This document shows, piece after piece, positions 24,784 to 32,563 of a stretch of 64,000 bases of DNA. This DNA comes from Maricaulis sp963975345 (GTDB taxonomy: Bacteria > Pseudomonadota > Alphaproteobacteria > Caulobacterales > Maricaulaceae), in the NCBI RefSeq assembly GCF_963975345.1, contig NZ_CAXBGE010000006.1, positions 124,001 to 188,000 on the forward strand, read 5' to 3'. Every line of letters starts with the position of its first letter. Position 1 is the first letter of the stretch. The translations under genes were made by a program, and so were the position numbers. The notes under the pieces were generated by a model. It was given only the letters and a program-made list of their open reading frames with translations, was not told the DNA's origin and ran no database searches.

Positions 24784-27201
24784 ATGACCAAACGCACGGC
24801 AGCCCAAACCGAGACTGAAGCGCCGCAGCCGGGCCGACTCTGGCTCGCCCGGACGACTGACGTCCTGCTGGGAACAGTGATGCTGGTAACGGGCGGTTTT
24901 CTGCTCGCCGCCTTGCTGAGCCATAATGCGCTCGACCCCAGCTGGAACGTCTCGGCGCAGGGCGAAGTGCGCAATCTGATGGGCATGCCAGGGGCGAGCG
25001 CCAGCGATGTCCTGCTCCAGTCCTTCGGCTGGGCCGCCGCCGGACCGGCGATTGCCCTGATCGTCTGGGGCGGCGCGTTGCTGCTGCGTCACCCGCTGCA
25101 CCGTCCGGCCTCTATCGCCGCCTGGCGCTGGCTCGCCGCTGCGATTGGAACGACCGGTTTTGCTGCTGCGGCCAGTGCGCTACCTCTGCCCAATGCCTGG
25201 CCCTTCGCCAGCGGACTGGGCGGCGCACTGGGCGATATGGCCCTGACCGGACTGGCCAGCCTGCCCGCCTCACTCGATCTGCCTGCGGCGACGGGCATCG
25301 CGGCAGCCTTCGGCCTCATCTTCGCCGTCGCCGGGATATTCTTCACCTTCGGGCTGCGCTCACGCGATTTGTCGGCCGCCTATGACGCAGCCGGCCTCGG
25401 CTGGGCGACGCTGCGGGTCTGGTTCGACGCCCTGCGTGGCCATGGGATGACGCTGGGGCGGTTATTCGCCGGTGGCGGCGAACGAGCGGACAGCCGCGAG
25501 TCGCCGACGCGCGAAGAGCCCGTTCTGCGCCGCGCCATGCGCGCGGCCGATGGCGATGCCAGCGATGAGGACGAGGACGATTACGCGCCGCAACCGGCCT
25601 TCAATTCCAGCGTCAAAGTCGCTCCGACACGTCGCTCTGCGGCTTCGGAGCGTGATCATCGTGAGGCCCAGGGCTCGCTGGCTTTCGCCAGGTCCAAGGG
25701 TTTCAAACTGCCGCGCCTCGACCTGCTGTCGAAACCACAACAGCGCAATGGCGCAATCGACGAGCTCGCTCTGCGCCAGAATGCCGTGCTGTTGCAGGGC
25801 GTACTGACCGATTTCGGGGTCAAGGGCGAGATTGTCCAGGTGCGCCCGGGCCCGGTCGTAACCTTGTATGAGTTCGAGCCGGCCCCGGGGGTGAAGTCAT
25901 CGCGGGTGATCAATCTGGCCGATGATATCGCACGCTCGATGAGCACCACCGCGGCCCGCGTCGCCGTGGTGCCCGGGCGCAATGCGATCGGCATCGAACT
26001 GCCCAATCCCAAGCGCGAAACCGTCTTCCTGCGCGCTCTGCTGAATTCCAAAGTCTTCGAAGAGAGCAAGGCCGAGCTGCCGATGGCGCTGGGTGAGACG
26101 ATTGGCGGCGACCCGTTTGTCGCTGATCTGGCACGGATGCCACACTTACTGATCGCCGGCACCACCGGCTCGGGCAAATCGGTCGGGATCAATGCGATGA
26201 TCCTGTCCCTGCTCTACCGGTTGCCGCCGGAAGACTGCCGCATGATCATGATCGACCCGAAAATGCTCGAATTGTCCGTTTATGACGGTATCCCGCATTT
26301 GCTGACTCCCGTCGTCACCGACCCGAAAAAGGCGATTGTGGCGCTCAAATGGGCCGTCCGGGAGATGGAAAGCCGCTATCTGCGCATGTCGAAGATCGGC
26401 GTGCGCAACCTCGCGGGCTTCAATGAGCGTGTGGCTGTGGCCGAAGCGGCCGGCGAGCCCCTCTCGCGCACAGTCCAGACCGGTTATGACCGCGAAAGCG
26501 GCGAACCAATCTTCGAGACCGAGATCATCCAAGCCGAGAAGATGCCGTACATCGTCGTCGTGATCGACGAGATGGCGGATCTGATGATGGTCGCCGGCAA
26601 GGAGATCGAGGCGGCGGTCCAGCGCCTGGCGCAAATGGCACGGGCGGCGGGCATCCACGTCGTGATGGCGACCCAGCGCCCCTCCGTCGATGTCATCACC
26701 GGCACGATCAAGGCCAATTTCCCGACCCGGGTTTCCTATTCCGTGACCTCGAAGATCGACAGCCGCACAATTCTCGGTGAGCAGGGCGCCGAACAGCTGC
26801 TTGGGATGGGCGATCTGCTCTACATGGCCGGTGGCGGACGTCTGCGGCGCCTGCACGGCCCCTTCGTCTCCGACACCGAAGTCGAGGACGTCGCGGCCTA
26901 TCTCAAAAAGCAGGGCGCGCCGGAATATCTCGATGCGGTCACCGCCGATAGCGATGACGGCGAGAGCGGTGCGCTCGGACTGGACGGCGAAGCCAGCAGC
27001 GGCGATGCGCTGTTTGATCAGGCCATCGCCCTGGTCGCACGCGACCGCAAATGCTCCACCAGCTATATCCAGCGCCGGCTGCAGATCGGCTATAACCGCG
27101 CCGCGACCTTGGTCGAGCGTATGGAAGAAGAGGGCATGATTGGCCCGTCCGACCATGCCGGCCGCCGCGAAATCTACCTGCCGGAACACAATGTGGCGTA
27201 G
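24784..27201 (+). CDS. ftsK: DNA translocase FtsK
   Basis: An 805-residue FtsK/SpoIIIE translocase that couples chromosome dimer resolution and segregation to division at the septum. The N-terminal 200 residues hold about four membrane helices, and a short linker (about 230-330) follows. The motor has Walker A GTTGSGKSVG and Walker B VVVIDEMADLMMV, with ATQRPSVDVITGTIKANFPTR. The C-terminal gamma domain (IQRRLQIGYNRAATLVERMEEEG) reads the KOPS sequences. The start is set at the ATG at 24784. A longer frame to 24544 overlaps the divergent hydroxylase gene. Confidence 0.96.
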   Translation: MTKRTAAQTETEAPQPGRLWLARTTDVLLGTVMLVTGGFLLAALLSHNALDPSWNVSAQGEVRNLMGMPGASASDVLLQSFGWAAAGPAIALIVWGGALLLRHPLHRPASIAAWRWLAAAIGTTGFAAAASALPLPNAWPFASGLGGALGDMALTGLASLPASLDLPAATGIAAAFGLIFAVAGIFFTFGLRSRDLSAAYDAAGLGWATLRVWFDALRGHGMTLGRLFAGGGERADSRESPTREEPVLRRAMRAADGDASDEDEDDYAPQPAFNSSVKVAPTRRSAASERDHREAQGSLAFARSKGFKLPRLDLLSKPQQRNGAIDELALRQNAVLLQGVLTDFGVKGEIVQVRPGPVVTLYEFEPAPGVKSSRVINLADDIARSMSTTAARVAVVPGRNAIGIELPNPKRETVFLRALLNSKVFEESKAELPMALGETIGGDPFVADLARMPHLLIAGTTGSGKSVGINAMILSLLYRLPPEDCRMIMIDPKMLELSVYDGIPHLLTPVVTDPKKAIVALKWAVREMESRYLRMSKIGVRNLAGFNERVAVAEAAGEPLSRTVQTGYDRESGEPIFETEIIQAEKMPYIVVVIDEMADLMMVAGKEIEAAVQRLAQMARAAGIHVVMATQRPSVDVITGTIKANFPTRVSYSVTSKIDSRTILGEQGAEQLLGMGDLLYMAGGGRLRRLHGPFVSDTEVEDVAAYLKKQGAPEYLDAVTADSDDGESGALGLDGEASSGDALFDQAIALVARDRKCSTSYIQRRLQIGYNRAATLVERMEEEGMIGPSDHAGRREIYLPEHNVA

Positions 27202-27283
27202 AGGGTTGCGTGACGGGTTTGGGTGACGGGCATATGAACATTGAGGCCTTGCTCAGGCCGCAATCACACGGCAGCTTGGCATC

Positions 27284-27943
27284 ATGATTACTCTGCTGAT
27301 TTCCGCCCTGATGCTCCAGGCTTCGGCCAACCCGCCCGACGCCTTGCCCGCACCTGAAACCGTGCAGACCGAGCCCGCACCGGCGACGCTCGACAGGGCA
27401 GCGGCGATTGCTGGCGTCAATGCCTATCTCAATTCGATCACAACCTTGCGCGCCCATTTTCTCCAGATCGCGCCGGATGGCAGCCCCTCGCGCGGCGTAT
27501 TGTCGATGTCGCGACCTGGCCGGCTCTTGTTCGAGTATGACGATCCCTCGCCAATCCGGGTGATTGCCGATGGCACGACTGTCGCGCTGGAAGACCGGGA
27601 CCTGGAGACCGTTGATCGGGCACCGCTGCGCTCGACACCGCTCTGGTGGCTGTTGAAATCCGATATCGACATCGCCACCGATGCCGAAATTGTCGATATC
27701 ACGAGCGAACATGGCTTTCTTTCCGTTATGGTGCGCGATCCCGACGGCCAGATGGAAGGCAATATTGAATTTGTCTTCGACGAAGCGAACTATGAGCTGC
27801 GCGAGTGGTTCGTCACCGATGCGCTGGGCGAGGTCACCCGCGTGAGCCTTGTTGAGACAGAGGCGGACGTCGCATTGAACCCACGCCTGTTTGTGATTCC
27901 GGACCCCAATGAAGGTCGCGATTCGCGGCGTGGGCGCCGCTGA
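27284..27943 (+). CDS. lolA: Outer-membrane lipoprotein carrier LolA
   Basis: A 219-residue periplasmic chaperone that takes lipoproteins from LolCDE to the outer membrane. The N-terminus is a hydrophobic export signal (MITLLISALMLQASA). The conserved core is present: YLNSITTLRAHFLQIAPDGSPSRGVLSMSRPGRLLFEYDDPSP, then IADGTTVALEDRDLETVDR. The C-terminal tail is longer and basic. It follows ftsK by 82 bp, an order widespread in alphaproteobacteria. Confidence 0.92.
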   Translation: MITLLISALMLQASANPPDALPAPETVQTEPAPATLDRAAAIAGVNAYLNSITTLRAHFLQIAPDGSPSRGVLSMSRPGRLLFEYDDPSPIRVIADGTTVALEDRDLETVDRAPLRSTPLWWLLKSDIDIATDAEIVDITSEHGFLSVMVRDPDGQMEGNIEFVFDEANYELREWFVTDALGEVTRVSLVETEADVALNPRLFVIPDPNEGRDSRRGRR

Positions 27944-27989
27944 CAGCTGCGACATTTTGACCACACGCAATACCTGTCCAATAATTTAT

Positions 27990-28021
27990 TTGCATTATTT
28001 TCCAGGCTGTGGCGCTATTAC
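27990..28021 (+). promoter_or_regulatory. Candidate housekeeping-sigma promoter for the 28.0-kb ncRNA
   Basis: TTGCAT (27990-27995) and GCTATTAC (28014-28021), 18 bp apart, resemble the Caulobacter housekeeping consensus (TTGaC...GCTANAWC). They lie in an unusually AT-rich patch. Transcription would start near 28027, just at the first stem of the predicted RNA. Confidence 0.45.
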
Positions 28022-28026
28022 GTCGC

Positions 28027-28178
28027 TGACTGAGGAAACAAGGGATCGGCTTCGTCCCCCCGCTTGCGGATCCTGAACCCAGTCGCGCCGGCTTAATCCC
28101 CTCCCGGCGCTGCGACGAAGCGAATTCGCGCAAAGCTTGGCGCCCGGTCTCCTTCCCCTTGAGACCGGGCGTCTTTCG
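28027..28178 (+). ncRNA. Probable small RNA with C-rich loops
   Basis: No coding frame fits here, but a promoter-like sequence is followed by about 150 bases that fold into three stem-loops. The first is GACTG (28028) with CAGTC (28080), enclosing GGATC/GATCC with a loop containing GTCCCCCCG. The second is GCGCCGG (28085) with CCGGCGC (28104), loop CTTAATCCCCTC. The third is a terminator with loop CTTCCCCTT. All three loops are pyrimidine-rich and could pair with Shine-Dalgarno sequences, a design known in alphaproteobacterial regulatory RNAs. Homology to a named sRNA is not claimed. Confidence 0.55.
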
Positions 28179-28181
28179 TTT
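28142..28181 (+). terminator. Intrinsic terminator of the small RNA
   Basis: GCCCGGTCTC (28142-28151) pairs perfectly with GAGACCGGGC (28161-28170) around a 9-base loop and is followed by GTCTTTCGTTT. The 10-bp GC-rich stem plus a T-rich tail is a typical rho-independent terminator on the plus strand, with no plus-strand gene immediately before it other than the predicted RNA. Confidence 0.8.
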
Positions 28182-28244
28182 CAGCTCAGCCTCACACACG
28201 CATTTATCCTGTGCAGCCGCGCCGATGGGGGCTAAACAGATTTC

Positions 28245-28853
28245 ATGCAATTTCACGACAATTCCGACGACGTGGATTTCACACGTCTGCTCGAGGAAAT
28301 CCCTCTGCTCTACAAGGCGCGCGCCTTTGCCGAGAGCCTCAACGCCAATACCTGGTTCTCCAGGCTTGGCGAGCCGCTAGACCCGCGCGATCGCACGCTG
28401 GCCCGCGCCTATCTCGACGGCCTCGGCTTCCCGGAGGCCGAGCCGGCCCTGCTTTCCGACTGGAGCGAAGCCGCAACGGCTGCCGAAAGCCTCGATCGCG
28501 ATCCGATTGGCTGGGAGGCGGAGGAGATGCTGCGCGCTGGCCTGATCACCCGTGTGCTTGAGCGGCTCGATGAGGAAGCGGTCAATGTGGCCCTGTCCCA
28601 GGTCGGCAGCAAAACCCATGATTCCTCGCGCGATGCCGTCGAGGAAGCTGCGGCCATCGATGATATCGAGGATATGGAACTCGTGCATGCCGCCGCCGGC
28701 GCCCTGGCACAAGCCGCCAATGGCGCGGCGCTGGTGATCATGGCCGAGGCGGAAGACGATGACCCGCCACACCCTTTCCTCGCTCGCTGGCGTCTGTTCG
28801 CACGTGGCCGCTGGCCGGTCGGCCTTGCCGGTGCCAGCTATAATATTCTCTGA
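28245..28853 (+). CDS. Conserved-looking hypothetical protein upstream of xth
   Basis: A 202-residue acidic protein that I do not recognise. It is mostly helical (TRLLEEIPLLYKARAFAESL; EDMELVHAAAGALAQAANGA) and ends in a Trp/Arg-rich segment (LARWRLFARGRWPVGLAGAS). There is no signal peptide. The first half carries 'WFSRLGEPL...R..A..YLDGLGFP'. It precedes xth by 24 bp and may be co-transcribed with it. The tight spacing, GC-rich codon use and long frame support a real gene. Confidence 0.7.
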   Translation: MQFHDNSDDVDFTRLLEEIPLLYKARAFAESLNANTWFSRLGEPLDPRDRTLARAYLDGLGFPEAEPALLSDWSEAATAAESLDRDPIGWEAEEMLRAGLITRVLERLDEEAVNVALSQVGSKTHDSSRDAVEEAAAIDDIEDMELVHAAAGALAQAANGAALVIMAEAEDDDPPHPFLARWRLFARGRWPVGLAGASYNIL

Positions 28854-28877
28854 GATTTACGACGAAAGAACACAGCC

Positions 28878-29690
28878 ATGAGCGGTATTTCGATAGCGAG
28901 CTGGAACATCAATTCTGTGCGTCTGCGCGCACCGAGCGTGGCCGCGTGGGTCGCCGAAGCCGATCCGGACGTGCTGTGCCTGCAGGAGATCAAATGCCTG
29001 AGCGAACAATTTCCTGAAGAGGCCTTTCGGGAAATGGGTTTTCGGCATTTCCACATTCGCGGCCAGAAAGGCATGCACGGCGTTGCCATCGCATCCAAGC
29101 TGCCGCTCGAAGACCTGTCAGACGAGGATTTATGCCCGCGCGCCGAAGCCCGGCATCAACGCGTCGGCGTCGCGGGTATTGAATTGCACAATTTCTACAT
29201 CCCGGCCGGTGGCGATGAGCCAGACCCGGCGATCAATCCCCGCTTCGCCCACAAGATGGAGTTCCTCGCCAAGCTGGAGCGCTATTTTGGCGCGCGCGCC
29301 GCTGAGAAAACACCGCTGATGCTGGTCGGCGATTTCAACATCGCCCCCTATGAGCATGATGTCTGGTCACACAAGCAATTGCTCAAAGTCGTCAGCCACA
29401 CGCCGGGCGAAGTCGAGGCCCTGGAGCGCATTCGTCTCGCGGGCCAGTTCAGCGATGTCGCGCGCGAGCTGATCCCGATGGACGAGAAAATCTACACCTG
29501 GTGGAGCTATCGCGCCAAGGATTGGAAGGCCGCCAATCGCGGCCGCCGTCTCGACCATATCTGGGTCTCGCCGGAACTGCGCGACCAGGCCGTTTCCGGT
29601 GGCCGCGACGCCCTCAAGATCTGGGATGATGTCCGCAGCTGGGAAAAGCCGTCAGATCACGCGCCGGTCGTGCTCAAGCTGAACCTCTAG
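28878..29690 (+). CDS. xth: Exodeoxyribonuclease III
   Basis: A 270-residue AP endonuclease / 3'-5' exonuclease of the ExoIII/APE1 family, acting in base-excision repair. Motifs in order: ASWNINSVRLR, LCLQEIKC (metal-binding Glu), NFYIPAGGDEPD, LVGDFNIAPYEHDVW, TWWSYR, RRLDHIWVSPEL and the catalytic SDHAPVV at the end. It is full length. An 'xth' at this place, after lolA, agrees with related genomes. The next gene converges 6 bp away. Confidence 0.95.
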   Translation: MSGISIASWNINSVRLRAPSVAAWVAEADPDVLCLQEIKCLSEQFPEEAFREMGFRHFHIRGQKGMHGVAIASKLPLEDLSDEDLCPRAEARHQRVGVAGIELHNFYIPAGGDEPDPAINPRFAHKMEFLAKLERYFGARAAEKTPLMLVGDFNIAPYEHDVWSHKQLLKVVSHTPGEVEALERIRLAGQFSDVARELIPMDEKIYTWWSYRAKDWKAANRGRRLDHIWVSPELRDQAVSGGRDALKIWDDVRSWEKPSDHAPVVLKLNL

Positions 29691-29696
29691 GCCCTA

Positions 29697-30323
29697 TCAG
29701 TCAGGCTGCGGTCCGAGTATCGGCGTCCAGTCATAATCGTCCTGACGCAAGCCATGCCGGGTGATCCGGTCATATTCGCGTTGCCGCCGCTGCAGCTCGG
29801 ACATGGCCGTATCGCCAATCGCCTGCATCTCATCATTGAATGTGGTGCAATCGGCGTCCCGTCCAAACGCCAGCAATGCATTGTAGAGATCGAGTGCGGC
29901 AGCATAGGCCAGGGTCGCGTGCCCGTTCTCATGCGCCTCGAGCACGGCCAGGCGGCGGTCCCAATTGGCGCGCCGTGAGCGACTGGCACGCTCATAGCCG
30001 ACCCAATGCGGGTAGCGGATGGTGATGTCGAGCGGGATATCGATGACGGTAGCGCTGCAGCGTCCGTCCAAATTCTGATATTGCCAGAAGCTCGACATAT
30101 AGGTCTGCGTGTCGGCGTCGACACCCAGGGGCCCGCTAAACTGGACGCTCTCATTCAAGAGCCGGTCATTGCGGCCCTCGACATCGTAAAATTGAAGATC
30201 GACCCGGACCGGAATCTGTTCGACATGCGGAAATTCGGGCGGTGCCTGGCGCGCCGAGGCGGGGCTGCAAAAGCCTATTGTGAACAAGGCGATCGCAAGG
30301 CCGAAAACGACCCGCGCGCCCAT
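29697..30323 (-). CDS. DUF922-type putative periplasmic zinc protease
   Basis: A 208-residue protein with a signal peptide (ARVVFGLAIALFTIGFCSPASA). The sequence EAHENGHATLAY contains HExxH (HENGH), the zinc-binding site of the DUF922 family, and 'W......HE.GH...A' is the family hallmark. The flanking C-terminal helix (DEMQAIGDTAMSELQRRQREYDRITRHG) also fits. It is probably a periplasmic metalloprotease of unknown substrate. It starts 1-2 bp after the response regulator gene ends, so the two are likely one transcript. Confidence 0.78.
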   Translation of the reverse strand: MGARVVFGLAIALFTIGFCSPASARQAPPEFPHVEQIPVRVDLQFYDVEGRNDRLLNESVQFSGPLGVDADTQTYMSSFWQYQNLDGRCSATVIDIPLDITIRYPHWVGYERASRSRRANWDRRLAVLEAHENGHATLAYAAALDLYNALLAFGRDADCTTFNDEMQAIGDTAMSELQRRQREYDRITRHGLRQDDYDWTPILGPQPD

Positions 30324-30324
30324 T

Positions 30325-31011
30325 TCAGTGCACCAGCCTGTATCCGCCGCTCTCGGTGACGAGCAGGCGCGCATGCGATGGGTCCGCTTCGATCTTCTGG
30401 CGCAGACGATAGATATGGGTTTCCAGCGTGTGGGTAGTGACCGCCGGATTATAGCCCCACACCTCGTGCAACAGCTCTTCGCGCGGCACGGCCTTGCTGC
30501 CGGCGCGGTAGAGATATTTGAGGATGTTGGTTTCTTTCTCGGTCAGACGGACCTTTTTCTGGTCAGCGGTGAGCAAGAGCTTCATCGATGGCCGGAATTC
30601 ATAGGGGCCAACCTGGAACACAGCGTCCTCGCTCTGCTCATGACTGCGCAAATGCGCCCGCACCCGGGCCAGCAGGACCGAGAATTTGAACGGCTTGGTG
30701 ACATAATCATTGGCGCCGGATTCGAGGCCGAGGATCTGATCGGAATCCGTGTTCTGGCCGGTCAGCATCACGATCGGCGCCGTGACGCCATTCTTGCGCA
30801 TCAGGCGGCAGGCATCGCGGCCGTCCATGTCGGGCAGATCGACATCGAGCAGAATCAGATCGGCCCGCTGGTCGCGCGCCGCCGTCATCCCTTCGCCCGC
30901 ATTACGCGCCGAGAGTGTTTGAAATTCTTCATGCAAATCGAACTGCTCGACCAGGGCGTCGCGCAGATCGTCATCATCATCGACGATCAGGATGGTTTTT
31001 TGTGTGCTCAT
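30325..31011 (-). CDS. cenR: OmpR-type response regulator, CenR-like
   Basis: A 228-residue two-component regulator. The receiver domain starts TILIVDDDDDLRDALVEQFD and has the phospho-acceptor Asp in LLDVDLPDMDGRD, plus MLTGQN and the switch Lys in VTKPF. The winged-helix output domain ends with VTTHTLETHIYRLRQKIE and VTESGGYRL. The sequence is close to what I remember of CenR, the essential envelope-controlling regulator of Caulobacter; no histidine kinase is adjacent. The start is placed at MSTQKT. The frame continues to 31170 with unrelated residues. Confidence 0.8.
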   Translation of the reverse strand: MSTQKTILIVDDDDDLRDALVEQFDLHEEFQTLSARNAGEGMTAARDQRADLILLDVDLPDMDGRDACRLMRKNGVTAPIVMLTGQNTDSDQILGLESGANDYVTKPFKFSVLLARVRAHLRSHEQSEDAVFQVGPYEFRPSMKLLLTADQKKVRLTEKETNILKYLYRAGSKAVPREELLHEVWGYNPAVTTHTLETHIYRLRQKIEADPSHARLLVTESGGYRLVH

Positions 31012-31068
31012 GACGCCAATCATGCCGATTTCCCACAACAAGGCAAATACTACCGAGTGGTAGGATAT

Positions 31069-31089
31069 ACCCGGCAATATTTGCCGGGT
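31069..31089. promoter_or_regulatory. Perfect 21-bp palindrome upstream of cenR
   Basis: ACCCGGCAA-TAT-TTGCCGGGT forms 9-bp perfect arms with a 3-base centre. It lies between the divergent cenR-like gene and the L,D-transpeptidase gene, 58 bp before the former. It may be an operator for a dimeric regulator, or a short hairpin in the leader of cenR. Confidence 0.45.
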
Positions 31090-31269
31090 TGAGATGGGGG
31101 GCCTTATTCCAAGCGCTTGATTTCTGGCCTGAATATTGCTTGTTAACCGTGGAGTCCGGGCTCCGGACACCCTGCCGTGGTGGGGAAGGCGACGGGGACG
31201 CCGGACATGGCCTTTGGTCGTGACGAAGGCGTCCCTCGCCGACCACCCTGACCTTGCCGGAACCCTGCC

Positions 31270-31773
31270 ATGGACTGGATTGCCTCTGCATCAGGCTGGA
31301 TGGATCTGGCGGGCAAACGCGTCCGGATCGCGCTGGGCCGCAGTGGCATTTGCCCCGAAAACCTCAAGCAGGAAGGCGATGGCGCCACACCAACCGGTCG
31401 CTATCAACTGCGCCGGGTGCTCTACCGCGCCGACCGGATCAAGGCGCCACAGACCGCGCTGCCCGTTCGCGCCATCGCTCCGGATGACGGCTGGTGCGAC
31501 GATCCCGGCGACCCCGCCTATAACCGCCCGGTACGACTGCCTTATTCCGCTCCGCATGAAACACTTTCACGTGAGGACGGGCTTTACGACATCATCCTGG
31601 TGGTCGGGCATAATGATGACCCGCCCAAACCCGGCGCCGGCTCGGCGATCTTTCTCCATTGCAAGCGTGGTGATTACGAACCGACAGAAGGCTGTATCGC
31701 GCTCGACCCCGCCGATGTCAGGCTCCTGCTGTCACAGGCCAAGCCTGGCGACTGGCTGGTGATTGAAGCCTGA
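31270..31773 (+). CDS. L,D-transpeptidase (YkuD) family protein
   Basis: A 167-residue protein containing only the catalytic YkuD-like domain. GDGATPTGRYQLRRVLYR marks the N-terminal part, and HCKRGDYEPTEGCIALDPADVRLLL supplies the His...Gly-Cys-Ile active site, with the nucleophilic Cys in TEGCIAL. Such enzymes cross-link or edit peptidoglycan. No signal peptide is visible, so export is unexplained unless the start lies elsewhere. It diverges from the CenR-like regulator, an envelope regulator, which fits a cell-wall function. Confidence 0.85.
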   Translation: MDWIASASGWMDLAGKRVRIALGRSGICPENLKQEGDGATPTGRYQLRRVLYRADRIKAPQTALPVRAIAPDDGWCDDPGDPAYNRPVRLPYSAPHETLSREDGLYDIILVVGHNDDPPKPGAGSAIFLHCKRGDYEPTEGCIALDPADVRLLLSQAKPGDWLVIEA

Positions 31774-31775
31774 GA

Positions 31776-31821
31776 GCATTTTCAGCAAAAGTTGAAACCG
31801 GTTTTGCGGTTCGAAAATGCG
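31776..31821. repeat. Palindromic intergenic repeat, copy B
   Basis: The same 46-bp unit as at 23304, beginning GCATTTTCAGCAAAAGTTGA and ending GGTTCGAAAATGCG. It starts 3 bp after the stop codon of the L,D-transpeptidase gene, as copy A does after the DsrE-like gene. Copy C follows 15 bp later. Confidence 0.75.
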
Positions 31822-31836
31822 ACCCCTAAAGACCCG

Positions 31837-31882
31837 GCATTTGTCGCAAAAGTGGAAGCCGGTTTTGCGGTTCGAAAATGCG
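31837..31882. repeat. Palindromic intergenic repeat, copy C
   Basis: Third copy of the 46-bp unit, with GGCATTTGTCGCAAAAGTGG at its left end and GGTTTTGCGGTTCGAAAATG at its right end. It ends 7 bp before the stop of the convergent yggS gene, so B and C fill the space between two converging genes. The left arm has diverged more than the right. Confidence 0.7.
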
Positions 31883-31888
31883 TAAATG

Positions 31889-32563
31889 TTAGTCACGCTC
31901 GCCAAAGAAGGCCGTGCCGATGCGCACCGATGTCGCGCCAAGCGCCACCGCGGTCTCGAAGTCAGCACTCATCCCCATCGAAAGCTCGGTCAGGCCATTT
32001 TGCCTTGCCAATTTCGCCAAAAGGGCAAAATGCAGGCCTGCCGGCTCAACCGCCGGCGGAATACACATCAATCCCTCAACCCGCAGACCATGGTCCTGGG
32101 TCATGCGTGCAAGAAAGGCGGGCAGTTCAGCCGGGGCGATCCCGGCCTTCTGCGGCTCTTCGCCGGTATTGACCTGGACCAGAATGCGCGGTGAGCGCCC
32201 CGTCGCTGTCATCGCCTTCGCCAGCGCTGCGGCCAGCCGGTCGCGGTCGAGGGTTTCGATGACATCAAACAATTCCACCGCTTCAAGCGCCTTATTGCTC
32301 TGCAGCGGCCCGATCAGGCGTAATTCGAGATCTGGATGCTGCGCGCGCCGCGCGGACCAGTGCTCCATCGCCTCTTGGACACGGTTTTCGCCGAATACGC
32401 GCTGACCGGCCGCAAGCGCTGCGTCGAGCAGGGCATCAGGCTGGCGCTTTGACACGGCGACCAGAGTGATATCAGAAGGGGCGCGCTTGGCCTGTTGTGC
32501 TGCGGCGCCGAGCTGGGCGAGCAGATGAGTGCGACGGGCAGCGAGATCGGGAGAAGTGTCCAT
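31889..32563 (-). CDS. yggS: PLP-homeostasis protein, YggS family
   Basis: A 224-residue fold-III pyridoxal-phosphate-binding protein. The PLP lysine is in LVAVSKRQPDALLDAA, followed by FGENRVQEAMEHW, HLIGPLQSNK-like LRLIGPLQSNK, QVNTGEEPQKAG, GLMCIPP and the C-terminal LSMGMSADFETAVALGATSVRIG. All are family hallmarks. These proteins keep free PLP in balance. The ATG at 32563 shares bases with the divergent ThiE-like start at 32562 (CATG), so both promoters must lie inside coding sequence or upstream leaders. Confidence 0.93.
   Translation of the reverse strand: MDTSPDLAARRTHLLAQLGAAAQQAKRAPSDITLVAVSKRQPDALLDAALAAGQRVFGENRVQEAMEHWSARRAQHPDLELRLIGPLQSNKALEAVELFDVIETLDRDRLAAALAKAMTATGRSPRILVQVNTGEEPQKAGIAPAELPAFLARMTQDHGLRVEGLMCIPPAVEPAGLHFALLAKLARQNGLTELSMGMSADFETAVALGATSVRIGTAFFGERD

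Noticed and set aside
26146..27189. A 347-codon minus-strand frame
   Set aside because: It is antisense to the FtsK motor domain, with low-complexity residues and no recognisable motifs.
28027..28178. 6S RNA (SsrS)
   Set aside because: The predicted fold has separate hairpins rather than one long stem with a central bubble, and the neighbours (zapA, 5-FTHF cyclo-ligase) usual for 6S are absent. It is reported as an unassigned small RNA instead.
31566..31577. TTTCACGTGAGG as a further parS site
   Set aside because: Only the left half matches the ParB palindrome; the right arm is GAGG instead of GAAAC, and it lies in coding sequence far from the cluster.
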